A stretch of 6,244 bases of DNA. Source: Bacteroidota bacterium. GTDB lineage: Bacteria > Bacteroidota > Bacteroidia > AKYH767-A > JABDAW01. The notes below the pieces were generated by a model. That model saw only the letters and a list, made by a program, of their open reading frames with translations. It ran no database searches and was not told the DNA's origin. Each line of letters starts with the position of its first letter. The stretch's first letter is position 1. Of the stretch, positions 1 to 5,415 are shown in pieces. The stretch covers positions 1 through 6,244 of the forward strand of contig JAHEYM010000250.1 in assembly GCA_023251595.1 (NCBI GenBank), in the 5' to 3' direction. The position numbers were made by a program, and so were the translations under genes.

Positions 1-1
1 A

Positions 2-346
2 ACATCAAAAAATAGATATTGGCTGATCGAAAATATTCTTAATCCTCAATTTAAAAAAATGCGTGAGGCGACATACAAATTTCATAGACTGGGACTCGAT
101 ATTATGTCAGAAAAACCGGATGATGGAAGAAAAGTTATTACTGAGGCTATAGAACTCGTACATCAGGTTTACAAGGATAAACCCGGTTCCTTATTATTAA
201 AGGTATTTTTTGATACAAAGTCAGATGAACTCGTAAATATATATTCAGGCGCTTATCCTGATGAGAAAGGAAAAATGGTGAGCTATCTGAATGAAATGGA
301 TCCATCAAATTCAAGCAAATATGCGAGAATAATGAGTGCACATTAA
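2..346 (+). CDS. porD: PorD/DUF4835 family protein, C-terminal part (5' end outside window)
   Basis: The frame is open from base 2, upstream of the first visible ATG at 59, so this is the C-terminal 114 residues of a longer protein (the family is about 300 residues) rather than a 95-residue gene. The motifs YKFHRLGLDIM, FFDTKSDELVNIYSGA and the terminal DPSNSSKYARIM are those I associate with DUF4835, the family of PorD. PorD is a periplasmic or outer-membrane-associated protein needed for the type IX secretion system in Porphyromonas and Flavobacterium. The signal peptide would lie outside the window. recN starts 29 bases after the stop on the same strand, an arrangement common in Bacteroidota, so the two may be co-transcribed. 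The family call rests on recall of motifs and synteny, not on a search. Confidence 0.8.
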   Translation, partial: TSKNRYWLIENILNPQFKKMREATYKFHRLGLDIMSEKPDDGRKVITEAIELVHQVYKDKPGSLLLKVFFDTKSDELVNIYSGAYPDEKGKMVSYLNEMDPSNSSKYARIMSAH

Positions 347-375
347 TTTTCAGTAATTTATTAAATCTTTTTCTT

Positions 376-2034
376 ATGATTTCAAAACTTACAATTCAGA
401 ATTTTGTTTTAATCGATGAACTCGATATCCGTTTCGCTCCGGGGATGAATATTATTACGGGTGAAACAGGAGCAGGAAAAACAATTCTCATCGGTGCGTT
501 CGGTTTGATTCTAGGTCAACGGGCCGACAGTTCTATGCTTTCGGATAAATCCAAAAAGTGTGTTATCGAATGTGATTTCGAAATAGGAGACTTGGACATT
601 CAGGAGTTCTTTTCAAAGAACGATCTCGATTATAATAATACAACTACGATCCGAAGGGAAATAAATCCGGAAGGAAAATCGAGAGCATTTGTTAATGACA
701 CGCCGGTGAGTCTGACGATTCTTAAAGATTTTGGTTCAAGATTAGTTGACATTCATTCTCAACATGAGACCGTAAATTTGAATTCGCACGCTTATCAATT
801 AAAAATACTGGATTCCTTCGCACAAAACGGAAAATTACTCTCAGAATATTCCTTAGTTTATTCTGATTATCAGGAAAAAATAAAACAGTTCGAACAATTA
901 ACCATTCAACAGTCAAAAGCACTTTCTGATAAAGATTATTTTCAATTTCAGTTTGACGAATTGCAGACCCTTAATCTGAAAACAGACGAACAAATTCAAC
1001 TTGAAAAAGAGCTTGAATTGTTGAATAATGCCGAATCGATTTTGACTCAAATTCAAAAAGTTCAGGGGCTAATGGATGGTGAAACCGGTGTGATCATTCA
1101 ATCTACTGAAGCAGGAAAATTGTTGTCAGGCATTTCAAAATTTGATACGGAAATTTCTGATCTATCCGGAAGACTCAAAAGTGTGTTGATTGAGTTAAAT
1201 GACATCACTGCAAGTGCTGAGGAGTTGGCAGGTAAAATTTCATTTTCTCCTCAACGCGCAGAAATAATCCAGGCGAGATTAGATGACATTTATCGGCTCG
1301 AGCACAAACATCATGTTAATTCGGTTGAAGAATTATTGAATCTTCGAAATCAATTTGAGACCAGATTGCTTGCGATTGGGAATTTAGATGAGGAAATTAA
1401 TGGGTTGAGAAGCGAGTCTGAGCAGTTAGCGAAAAAGTTGCTTGCTGAAGCGAATGAGATATCGGCTAAACGCTCTTTTGTAATTCCATCTTTGGAAAAA
1501 CAGATAAAAGAGCTGCTTAAATCAGTTGAATTGCCGCACGCGGTTTTTAAGATCGATTTGGTGAAGAATGAGGATGGCACTTTCAACAGAAGCGGGATTG
1601 ATCAGATCAGATTCTTGTTTTCCGCAAACAAAGGGGTTGAATATGTAGAATTGCAGAAAGCTGCTTCAGGAGGTGAACTTTCGAGAGTGATGCTTTGCAT
1701 GAAAGCTTTGACTGCCAAAAAGATGTCTTTGCCAACGTTGATTTTTGACGAAATCGATACCGGGGTTTCCGGTGAAGTTGCACTTCGGGTTGCAAAACTG
1801 ATGAATACTATTTCTGAGAAACATCAGGTTGTAACGATTACACATTTGCCACAAATTGCGAGTTCTGGAACGGATCATTTTTACGTCTATAAGAAAGTTG
1901 AAGGGAACAAAACTTTCACACGAATCCGCAAACTTGACGAGGAAGGAAGAGTTCTCGAAATTGCAAAAATGTTGAGCGGAGAGAATCCCAGTAAGACTGC
2001 AATCGAGAATGCGAAGGAATTACTGGAAAGGTAA
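376..2034 (+). CDS. recN: DNA repair protein RecN
   Basis: RecN is an SMC-like cytosolic ATPase that acts at DNA double-strand breaks and supports RecA-dependent recombination. At 552 residues it has the normal family length. All key motifs are present: the N-terminal ISKLTIQNFVLIDELDI strand, Walker A GETGAGKT at residues 29-36, the RecN-type DIHSQHE at 125-131 (usually DLHGQHE), a long Gln/Glu/Leu-rich coiled-coil region at about 150-350, the ABC signature SGGEL at 431-435, Walker B LIFDEID at 455-461 with D458/E459, and the switch histidine in TITHLPQ at 490. The ATG at 376 is directly followed by the conserved first strand, which fixes the start; no clear ribosome binding site is seen, as is usual in Bacteroidota. 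No convincing terminator or LexA-like box is visible. The gene is intact although accessory DNA begins right behind it. Confidence 0.97.
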   Translation: MISKLTIQNFVLIDELDIRFAPGMNIITGETGAGKTILIGAFGLILGQRADSSMLSDKSKKCVIECDFEIGDLDIQEFFSKNDLDYNNTTTIRREINPEGKSRAFVNDTPVSLTILKDFGSRLVDIHSQHETVNLNSHAYQLKILDSFAQNGKLLSEYSLVYSDYQEKIKQFEQLTIQQSKALSDKDYFQFQFDELQTLNLKTDEQIQLEKELELLNNAESILTQIQKVQGLMDGETGVIIQSTEAGKLLSGISKFDTEISDLSGRLKSVLIELNDITASAEELAGKISFSPQRAEIIQARLDDIYRLEHKHHVNSVEELLNLRNQFETRLLAIGNLDEEINGLRSESEQLAKKLLAEANEISAKRSFVIPSLEKQIKELLKSVELPHAVFKIDLVKNEDGTFNRSGIDQIRFLFSANKGVEYVELQKAASGGELSRVMLCMKALTAKKMSLPTLIFDEIDTGVSGEVALRVAKLMNTISEKHQVVTITHLPQIASSGTDHFYVYKKVEGNKTFTRIRKLDEEGRVLEIAKMLSGENPSKTAIENAKELLER

Positions 2035-2100
2035 AAACATAATGTTTACAGGCTCTTCACCAAATATTCAAGCCGATCAATTTGTCTTATAATAAATATT

Positions 2101-2193
2101 ATGTTAAATAACAAGGGAACGATATACGAGCGTACACCAACCCGACCGAAAAGAGAAAAAAAAAGAAAGTTGAGCGCACAGATAACACCATGA
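2101..2193 (+). CDS. Possible 30-residue basic mini-protein related to the frame ending at 5534
   Basis: A 30-residue Lys/Arg-rich frame starts at ATG 2101, 66 bases after the recN stop. In the same phase the reading frame is open all the way back to the recN stop, so this may be the remains of a longer coding sequence. Its start (NNKGTIY) recurs in the frame that ends at 5534. Within that shared stretch the first two base differences are synonymous third-position changes (ACG/ACT, TAC/TAT), which argues that this phase is or was translated. No promoter or Shine-Dalgarno site is evident. It could equally be a non-coding fragment left by a rearrangement; product and function are unknown. Confidence 0.35.
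   Translation: MLNNKGTIYERTPTRPKREKKRKLSAQITP
2107..2140 (+). repeat. Direct repeat, copy 1 (downstream of recN)
   Basis: This block matches 5481-5514 in 28 of 34 columns without gaps, including 14 identical bases in a row (AATAACAAGGGAAC). The match extends by GTTA on the left if a two-base gap is allowed. The two copies are direct repeats about 3.4 kb apart and enclose most of the accessory genes. They may be homologous coding fragments or recombination endpoints. Confidence 0.6.
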
Positions 2194-2221
2194 GAATAAT
2201 ACCATATAAAAACAAAAAGAG

Positions 2222-2461
2222 ATGAAAACCATAACCGAGCAAGAAACCGAAGAACTAAAAAGCAAGATTCTAAACCATCTAAAAGGCTTACCCACTTCAA
2301 CAGTATATTTTATACTTGCTGATGTAAAGCAGATGGTTGAAAAACTGTCTTATTTAGAATTTAATGAGAAAACGCTCAACCGATATTTACATCAGGAAAC
2401 TGAACGGGCATTCCCATTTATTGACACTTTAGGAGTACTACCGGGGCTTTTGCCGAAGTAA
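2222..2461 (+). CDS. Hypothetical protein, 79 residues
   Basis: Small, soluble, charged protein with no membrane segment and no cysteine. Residues about 5-25 (EQETEELKSKILNHLKGL) and 31-45 (LADVKQMVEKLSYLE) look like two amphipathic helices joined by a TSTVYF loop, which gives it a protein-like rather than random composition. ATG 2222 is preceded by an A/G-rich stretch (AAAAAGAG) that may act as a weak ribosome binding site. It starts 28 bases after the mini-ORF at 2101-2193 and could share its transcript. The last eight codons overlap the end of the convergent minus-strand gene at 2438-2647, and the terminal GVLPGLLPK could be a foreign tail added by a junction near 2435. I do not recognise a family and propose no function. 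Confidence 0.5.
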   Translation: MKTITEQETEELKSKILNHLKGLPTSTVYFILADVKQMVEKLSYLEFNEKTLNRYLHQETERAFPFIDTLGVLPGLLPK

Positions 2462-2647
2462 ATTTATAATTGTATCGGAGTTATTCATAATCTCACGCAA
2501 TAACCCTTGAGTTAATTGCATGGTGACATCTGACACTCTTGCATTGTAGTATGCAATATAGATCGCAGGGTTTGCGTGCGAATCTAAACCCGTGTCTTTT
2601 TTGAAATCGCTTTTGTAAGCGTCGAAGTTGTTTTGAATAGTTACCAT
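2438..2647 (-). CDS. Hypothetical protein, 69 residues
   Basis: The frame can be opened at a TTG at 2668, but the ATG at 2647 (MVTIQNNF) is the better start because a promoter-like TACATTTG ends right at that TTG and transcription would start downstream of it. The protein is helical and polar, with the pattern YIAYYNARVSDVTMQLTQGLL in the middle and a basic end (LLRQKPR); no signal peptide, membrane segment or metal-binding motif is visible. A GGAGG lies 14 bases upstream of the ATG, further than ideal. It converges on and overlaps the plus-strand 79-residue gene by 24 bases. It lies downstream of the transposase on the same strand, but a 97-base gap with its own promoter suggests a separate unit. 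No family recognised. Confidence 0.5.
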   Translation of the reverse strand: MVTIQNNFDAYKSDFKKDTGLDSHANPAIYIAYYNARVSDVTMQLTQGLLREIMNNSDTIINLLRQKPR

Positions 2648-2665
2648 CGTATTATATTTAGCCTC

Positions 2666-2698
2666 CAAATGTACTAAATATCGTACGAATTGACCAAT
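2666..2698 (-). promoter_or_regulatory. Bacteroidota-type promoter for the 69-residue gene
   Basis: On the minus strand an ATTG (2695-2698) is followed after 21 bases by TACATTTG (2666-2673), which fits the Bacteroidota pattern TTG, about 20 bases, TAnnTTTG. A short palindromic pair GTAC-8-GTAC (2671-2686) sits over the -7 box and spacer and could be an operator. The ATG at 2647 lies 18 bases downstream of the box. Confidence 0.45.
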
Positions 2699-2764
2699 AA
2701 AATAAGATGCTTGAACGCAGACGGGAAATCAGTTTCAAAGATAATATCGTAGTCTCTGAATCCG

Positions 2765-3742
2765 CTATTGCATGGGCAACTCGTATTCGTCGACAGTTGG
2801 GGCTTCATGGTTGATAAGGTGCTTGTAAGTCAACCTACCAACGCAATTAGATAAAGCCTTGTCAAACCGAACCTGTTCGGTACTCTTTCGGGTTGAGTAT
2901 CTAAACCCTATTTCGTCTAAATACTTTTGAAAATGTTTGGCACTAACTGAATGATATGTGCCGTCAATAGTGCGTTTCAGGTGTCCCCAAAAGCCCTCAA
3001 TCGTGTTTGTGTGAACGTCACCGATCACATACACACCGTCAGCGTGTTTGATTGTGTCGTGCTTGTATTCGAGTTGTAGATAATTATATCCTCCATGTTC
3101 ATCGGTTATAATGCGTGAACCCTTCGCAAGGCTCTCACGAATGAACGGAACGATGTTTTTAGCTTTAGCGTTTGGGATATGTTTGAGAAGAATACGTCCA
3201 CCCCTTTCGACAATACCAAGCGCAGGCTTTTTATCGTACTTTGAAGCCCTTCCAGTCGTAGCGTTTCCGCTTCTCTTATTTGCGTGTTTGTTAATCTCTT
3301 TGCCACCTACATAAGTCTCGTCAGCTTCTACCATACCTTTTAACAGCATCTTTTCTTTTTTGTCTATCACTAATTGACGGATTCTATGAAGCACAAACCA
3401 AGCCGATTTTTGAGTAATACCAAGATCACGACCCAGTTGATGCGATGAAATACCTTTTTTGTGAGACAAACACAAATACATTGCGATAAGCCACTTACTA
3501 AGTGGTATTTTAGTCTGTTCGAGATATGTTCCAGTAGTGATGCTGAATCGTTTGAGGCAGTCTTTTTGACCGCACTTGTAACGACCTAATCCGGCACAAA
3601 CGTAGGTTTTTGAGCTATCACAATACGGGCAGCGTCTTTCGTCCTTCCATCGGATAAGTTCAAGGTGTTTAACGCACCGTTCCTCAGTAGAGAAGTATTT
3701 AGTCAATCCGATTAAAGTTTTGAATCTTAGCGGTGTTTCCAT
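2765..3742 (-). CDS. IS1595 family (ISXO2-like) transposase
   Basis: This 325-residue protein has full family length and no visible frameshift. An N-terminal zinc ribbon is seen as CPYC at residues 38-41 with C57 and C62. A helix-turn-helix-like stretch follows (SSHQLGRDLGITQKSAW, about 99-115), then the RNase H-like DDE-type core: D141 in VEADETYVGG, D214 in IITDEHGGY, and the third catalytic region HTNTIEGFWGHLKR at 244-257. The end shows the family pattern YLDEIGFRYSTRK. Such enzymes catalyse cut-and-paste or copy movement of short IS elements that usually make 8-bp target duplications. It is on the opposite strand to recN. The gene appears intact, but I could not find matching terminal inverted repeats on either side, so the extent of the element is unknown and it may be immobile. 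Confidence 0.96.
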   Translation of the reverse strand: METPLRFKTLIGLTKYFSTEERCVKHLELIRWKDERRCPYCDSSKTYVCAGLGRYKCGQKDCLKRFSITTGTYLEQTKIPLSKWLIAMYLCLSHKKGISSHQLGRDLGITQKSAWFVLHRIRQLVIDKKEKMLLKGMVEADETYVGGKEINKHANKRSGNATTGRASKYDKKPALGIVERGGRILLKHIPNAKAKNIVPFIRESLAKGSRIITDEHGGYNYLQLEYKHDTIKHADGVYVIGDVHTNTIEGFWGHLKRTIDGTYHSVSAKHFQKYLDEIGFRYSTRKSTEQVRFDKALSNCVGRLTYKHLINHEAPTVDEYELPMQ

Positions 3743-3747
3743 ATTGT

Positions 3748-3783
3748 TTGATGTTTAGAACTATGAACTAATGAGTGAAATTT
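3748..3783. repeat. Repeat upstream of transposase gene (copy A)
   Basis: Bases 3748-3771 match 3974-3997 in 20 of 24 positions, and bases 3766-3783 match 3965-3982 in 16 of 18. The block contains tandem GAACTA units (GAACTATGAACTAA). It sits 5 bases upstream of the transposase start codon, where a repressor or activator of that gene could bind. Confidence 0.65.
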
Positions 3784-3785
3784 TT

Positions 3786-3950
3786 TTAGCCCTTCAATGA
3801 GGGATTAATTTTTAAGTCAATGAATTTAACACCGTCAATCTCAACGGTGGTAAGGATTCCAGCCTTCATAAGTTTATAAATATAGGTCGTTGTCACCTTG
3901 TTATCGTTGGCGAAATGTTTAACGGTTTGTAGTCCTGTTGTGTCTCTCAT
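3786..3950 (-). CDS. Small helix-turn-helix DNA-binding protein (excisionase/AlpA-like)
   Basis: A 54-residue protein encoded from the ATG at 3950. The pattern TVKHFANDNKVTTTYIYKLMKAGIL (helix, turn, recognition helix) followed by the wing-like EIDGVKFID is typical of the very short MerR/excisionase-type HTH proteins of Bacteroidota mobile DNA, where residues such as YIYK lie in the recognition helix. It ends only 43 bases before the transposase start on the same strand, so it may be co-transcribed with the transposase or regulate it. Copies of a shared repeat lie upstream of both genes, which makes this protein the obvious candidate to bind them. A TATATTTG box lies 5 bases upstream of the ATG, suggesting a leaderless or nearly leaderless mRNA. 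The binding role is inference. Confidence 0.8.
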   Translation of the reverse strand: MRDTTGLQTVKHFANDNKVTTTYIYKLMKAGILTTVEIDGVKFIDLKINPSLKG

Positions 3951-3955
3951 GGGTG

Positions 3956-3963
3956 CAAATATA
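3956..3963 (-). promoter_or_regulatory. -7 box (TATATTTG) of the HTH gene
   Basis: On the minus strand TATATTTG ends 5 bases before the ATG at 3950 and matches the Bacteroidota -7 consensus TAnnTTTG. No TTG is found at the expected -33 distance; that region is instead covered by the 24-base repeat at 3974-3997, which fits an activator- or repressor-controlled promoter. Confidence 0.5.
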
Positions 3964-3964
3964 C

Positions 3965-3997
3965 AACTAATGATTGAAGTTTGGAACTGTAAACTAA
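3965..3997. repeat. Repeat upstream of HTH gene (copy B)
   Basis: Contains the 24-base block (3974-3997) that matches copy A at 20 of 24 positions, and an overlapping 18-base block (3965-3982) that matches 3766-3783 at 16 of 18. AACT-type units recur through it. It lies directly upstream of the TATATTTG box of the HTH gene, in an operator-like position. Confidence 0.65.
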
Positions 3998-4049
3998 AAA
4001 TTTTATTTCTCTGTTAATCAGCAGTTTAACTCAGAAAAATAAAAAAACA

Positions 4050-4081
4050 TTTGGAATCTCAATATTCCCCCCATATATTTG
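4050..4081 (+). promoter_or_regulatory. Strong Bacteroidota-type promoter of the DUF3825 cassette
   Basis: TTTG (4050-4053), a 20-base spacer, and TATATTTG (4074-4081) match both halves and the spacing of the Bacteroidota primary sigma factor promoter. Transcription would start at about 4086-4090 and run through a long leader into the gene at 4310. The spacer carries a run of six C. Confidence 0.72.
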
Positions 4082-4087
4082 TCCCCG

Positions 4088-4309
4088 AAAGGTAGGCGAA
4101 AGGTTTTGATACATAAACGAAATTAGAGTATTTTACGTTTAGTTTTTACAATTAGAGAGAAAAAGGCAGAAAATTAAAGATTTTAAAACTTTCCAGAACA
4201 AAAAAAAGAAAAGCGACGATTTTAAAGATTTAAGAAAAAAACTTTTAAGTTTTGAGACCTAAGCCCCGTAAATCGGGGCTTAGGTCGTATAACCAAAAAC
4301 GTAAATAAT
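4088..4309 (+). other. Non-coding, purine-rich leader of the DUF3825 gene
   Basis: The gene-free stretch from 3951 to 4309 holds the HTH promoter and repeat (left), the plus-strand promoter at 4050-4081, and this leader of about 220 bases. The leader has no ATG on the plus strand and is rich in A and G. Near its 5' end are two GAAAGGT copies (4087-4093, 4098-4104), the first able to form a CC-GAAA-GG mini-hairpin. A 7-bp inverted repeat AAAACTT-TT-AAGTTTT lies at 4238-4253 and a 13-bp hairpin at 4256-4286. Bases 4177-4199 resemble bases 5191-5214 inside the downstream small RNA. I see no known riboswitch. Confidence 0.55.
4256..4286. promoter_or_regulatory. Perfect 13-bp hairpin just before the DUF3825 start
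   Basis: GACCTAAGCCCCG and CGGGGCTTAGGTC pair perfectly around the loop TAAAT. The right arm ends 23 bases before the ATG at 4310. No T-run follows on either strand, so it is not a standard Rho-independent terminator; it could be a translational control element, an RNA processing or protein-binding site, or a DNA operator. Confidence 0.75.
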
Positions 4310-5110
4310 ATGGACACCCCGAAATCAGTTACACCACTCAGGGAAAAACCCGCCCTCCAAAAGTTTGCCTATTTAGGCTATGATATTGGGATTCTTCTTC
4401 AAAATCTAAAATCATTAGCAATGGCAGAAGAGTGGGAATATTTGAACACTCCAAACTATAAACCATTGCCGATACTATATAACTACCTCTTCCATACTTT
4501 TACAAGAGTTCAAGAAGAAGGAAAAATCATAGAGAAAAACGGTTTAGCCTCGTTTAATACGGGATTAATTACAACAAACCAACAAGAGATATTTATGCTT
4601 TTTAAAAAAACCATCAAAGGCTATTCATACCTGCAATTTTGCAATGAGAGTGATAATATTTTATCGAAATTTAATCCACTACCTGAACGTGCCAAATATT
4701 TCGATGATCCATCTGATTTAAGTTTTGACCCTCGTTTAGATTTACGTGTAAATATTGATCACATTATTGACGATCCTCTGAATTTTGAAAGATTCCCTGC
4801 CGATATTCAAGCATTGCCTAAGCATCAGTTAATTAATACCTTTAACGGTGCGATCGAACATGCTAAAAAGCGAATCAGACGTAATTATAAAACCGCAATC
4901 CCTCAATATTTTCGAGGCAAATATATTCCAAAAGGTCAGCTACAATTATTGTTGCCACTCTGTCTAAGAGATCATACAAAAGCTGATTTGGCTTTGGCAG
5001 TATATAAATCTGATGGATTCTATTCAGGGAGAACCTGCCTGACCTTAGACATGGCAATCAATAACGCCCGATTAATTGCGAAACCAGACGACGAATGGTT
5101 AAAAGCATAA
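4310..5110 (+). CDS. Stand-alone DUF3825 domain protein
   Basis: A 266-residue cytosolic protein without signal peptide or membrane segments. I recognise DUF3825 from FAYLGYDIGILLQNLKSLAMAEEWEY (from residue 19), YLFHTFTRV (59-67), the FNTGL motif (82-86) and the C-terminal block RTCLTLDMAINNARLI (241-256) ending in a conserved DDEWL. The biochemical activity of DUF3825 is unknown to me. From memory, family members often carry RNA-binding modules such as OST-HTH or cold-shock-like domains, which hints at an RNA-related job; none is fused here. ATG 4310 is the first start after the leader. The gene has its own strong promoter, is not in an operon with other proteins, and is followed 10 bases after the stop by the -7 box of a putative small RNA. 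The family call is from recalled motifs. Confidence 0.75.
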   Translation: MDTPKSVTPLREKPALQKFAYLGYDIGILLQNLKSLAMAEEWEYLNTPNYKPLPILYNYLFHTFTRVQEEGKIIEKNGLASFNTGLITTNQQEIFMLFKKTIKGYSYLQFCNESDNILSKFNPLPERAKYFDDPSDLSFDPRLDLRVNIDHIIDDPLNFERFPADIQALPKHQLINTFNGAIEHAKKRIRRNYKTAIPQYFRGKYIPKGQLQLLLPLCLRDHTKADLALAVYKSDGFYSGRTCLTLDMAINNARLIAKPDDEWLKA

Positions 5111-5120
5111 TTATTATGCT
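5104..5120. other. Inverted repeat over the DUF3825 stop codon
   Basis: AGCATAA (5104-5110) and TTATGCT (5114-5120) pair perfectly around TTA. The left arm includes the stop codon and the right arm ends on the first base of the following TAAATTTG box. It may be a weak 3' end for the mRNA or an operator of the downstream promoter. Confidence 0.5.
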
Positions 5121-5127
5121 AAATTTG
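5120..5127 (+). promoter_or_regulatory. -7 box (TAAATTTG) of the putative small RNA
   Basis: TAAATTTG matches TAnnTTTG and would start transcription at about 5132-5134. At the -33 position only TGGTT (5096-5100) is seen, so the upstream half is weak and may need an activator. Confidence 0.5.
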
Positions 5128-5131
5128 AGCA

Positions 5132-5270
5132 CAATCGACCTATGAATTACTGCCTTGTTACACCCGTAACCAGATGCGGTCGCTCGATGGAAGATTTCAT
5201 AAAACTTACCTGACAAGAGCTGAGGTGGTTGTGCACAAGAACGAGGCTTTTAACCTCGTTCTTTATTTTA
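5132..5270 (+). ncRNA. Putative structured small RNA downstream of DUF3825
   Basis: No open frame of useful size covers this stretch, yet it is highly foldable. The 5' end GAGCACAATCGACC (5127-5140) pairs with GGTGGTTGTGCAC (5224-5236): 12 pairs including one G-U, one A-A mismatch and one bulged G. Inside, TATGAA (5141-5146) pairs with TTCATA (5196-5201), ACTGC (5149-5153) with GCGGT (5176-5180), and GTTAC-ACCC-GTAAC (5157-5170) makes a hairpin; all are properly nested. A 10-bp terminator closes the 3' end. Alternative pairings exist (CGACC 5136-5140 with GGTCG 5179-5183; CTTGT 5154-5158 with ACAAG 5213-5217), so it could switch shape. With a TAAATTTG box at the right distance the transcript would be about 135 bases. 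It does not match any RNA family I can recall. It could also be only the structured 3' UTR of the DUF3825 mRNA. Confidence 0.6.
5237..5270 (+). terminator. Rho-independent terminator
   Basis: AAGAACGAGG (5237-5246) pairs perfectly with CCTCGTTCTT (5254-5263) around CTTTTAA, followed by TATTTTA, so the descending arm runs into a T-rich tail. It ends the small RNA and any read-through from the DUF3825 gene. Confidence 0.85.
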
Positions 5271-5295
5271 TCTACTTATGCTTACTTTTACAAGC

Positions 5296-5415
5296 ATGAA
5301 GAAGCGACAAAAGCCCCTTATTATCAAAGGTGAGTTAAACGATTTGTTAGAATTTGCTTTGTCCAAACCTGCAAAAAAGGACAAGCCGAAAAAATCCAAG
5401 AAAAAACAGGGGTAA
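5296..5415 (+). CDS. Lysine-rich mini-protein, 39 residues, possible frameshift donor
   Basis: The frame starts MKKRQKPLIIKGELNDLLEF and ends in a run of Lys/Pro (KPAKKDKPKKSKKKQG), as in many short basic proteins of Bacteroidota accessory DNA. I chose ATG 5296 over the in-frame ATG 5278 (which adds MLTFTS) because the latter sits 8 bases behind a terminator tail and the added residues look unlike the rest; neither start has a Shine-Dalgarno site. A TACTTTTA at 5283-5290 is one base off the -7 consensus. Codons GCA AAA AAG (5371-5379) contain the slippery heptamer A AAA AAG in the correct phase, and the -1 frame is open from here to 5534. The function is unknown; nucleic-acid binding by the basic tail is only a guess. 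Confidence 0.5.
   Translation: MKKRQKPLIIKGELNDLLEFALSKPAKKDKPKKSKKKQG

Noticed and set aside
2051..2072. GGCTCTTCACC behind recN as left end of the IS1595 element
   Set aside because: It looks like some IS ends, but no inverted partner is found on the right of the transposase and the distance is too long for this family.
2046..2300. Minus-strand frames of 84 and 63 codons after recN
   Set aside because: They overlap each other and the plus-strand 79-residue gene, and their hydrophobic composition mirrors the purine-rich plus strand.
3111..3314. Plus-strand frame of 67 codons opposite the transposase
   Set aside because: It is the antisense shadow of a well-supported transposase gene and has no signals of its own; the same holds for the minus-strand frames inside recN.
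2442..4286. CGGGGCTT at 2442-2449 and in the hairpin at 4261-4281 as IS terminal repeats
   Set aside because: Only 8 bases match, similarity stops at once on both sides, and no target duplication is seen.
4088..4309. Known riboswitch in the long leader
   Set aside because: No conserved core of any riboswitch class I know is visible, and the gene downstream is not a metabolic one.
5140..5236. tRNA or tRNA-like element inside the small RNA
   Set aside because: No T-loop TTCRA motif, anticodon arm or CCA end can be aligned to a cloverleaf.
5120..5270. Retron msr/msd-like RNA (paired 5' and 3' ends)
   Set aside because: No reverse transcriptase is present anywhere in the window and no branching-G context could be argued; kept only as an unassigned structured RNA.
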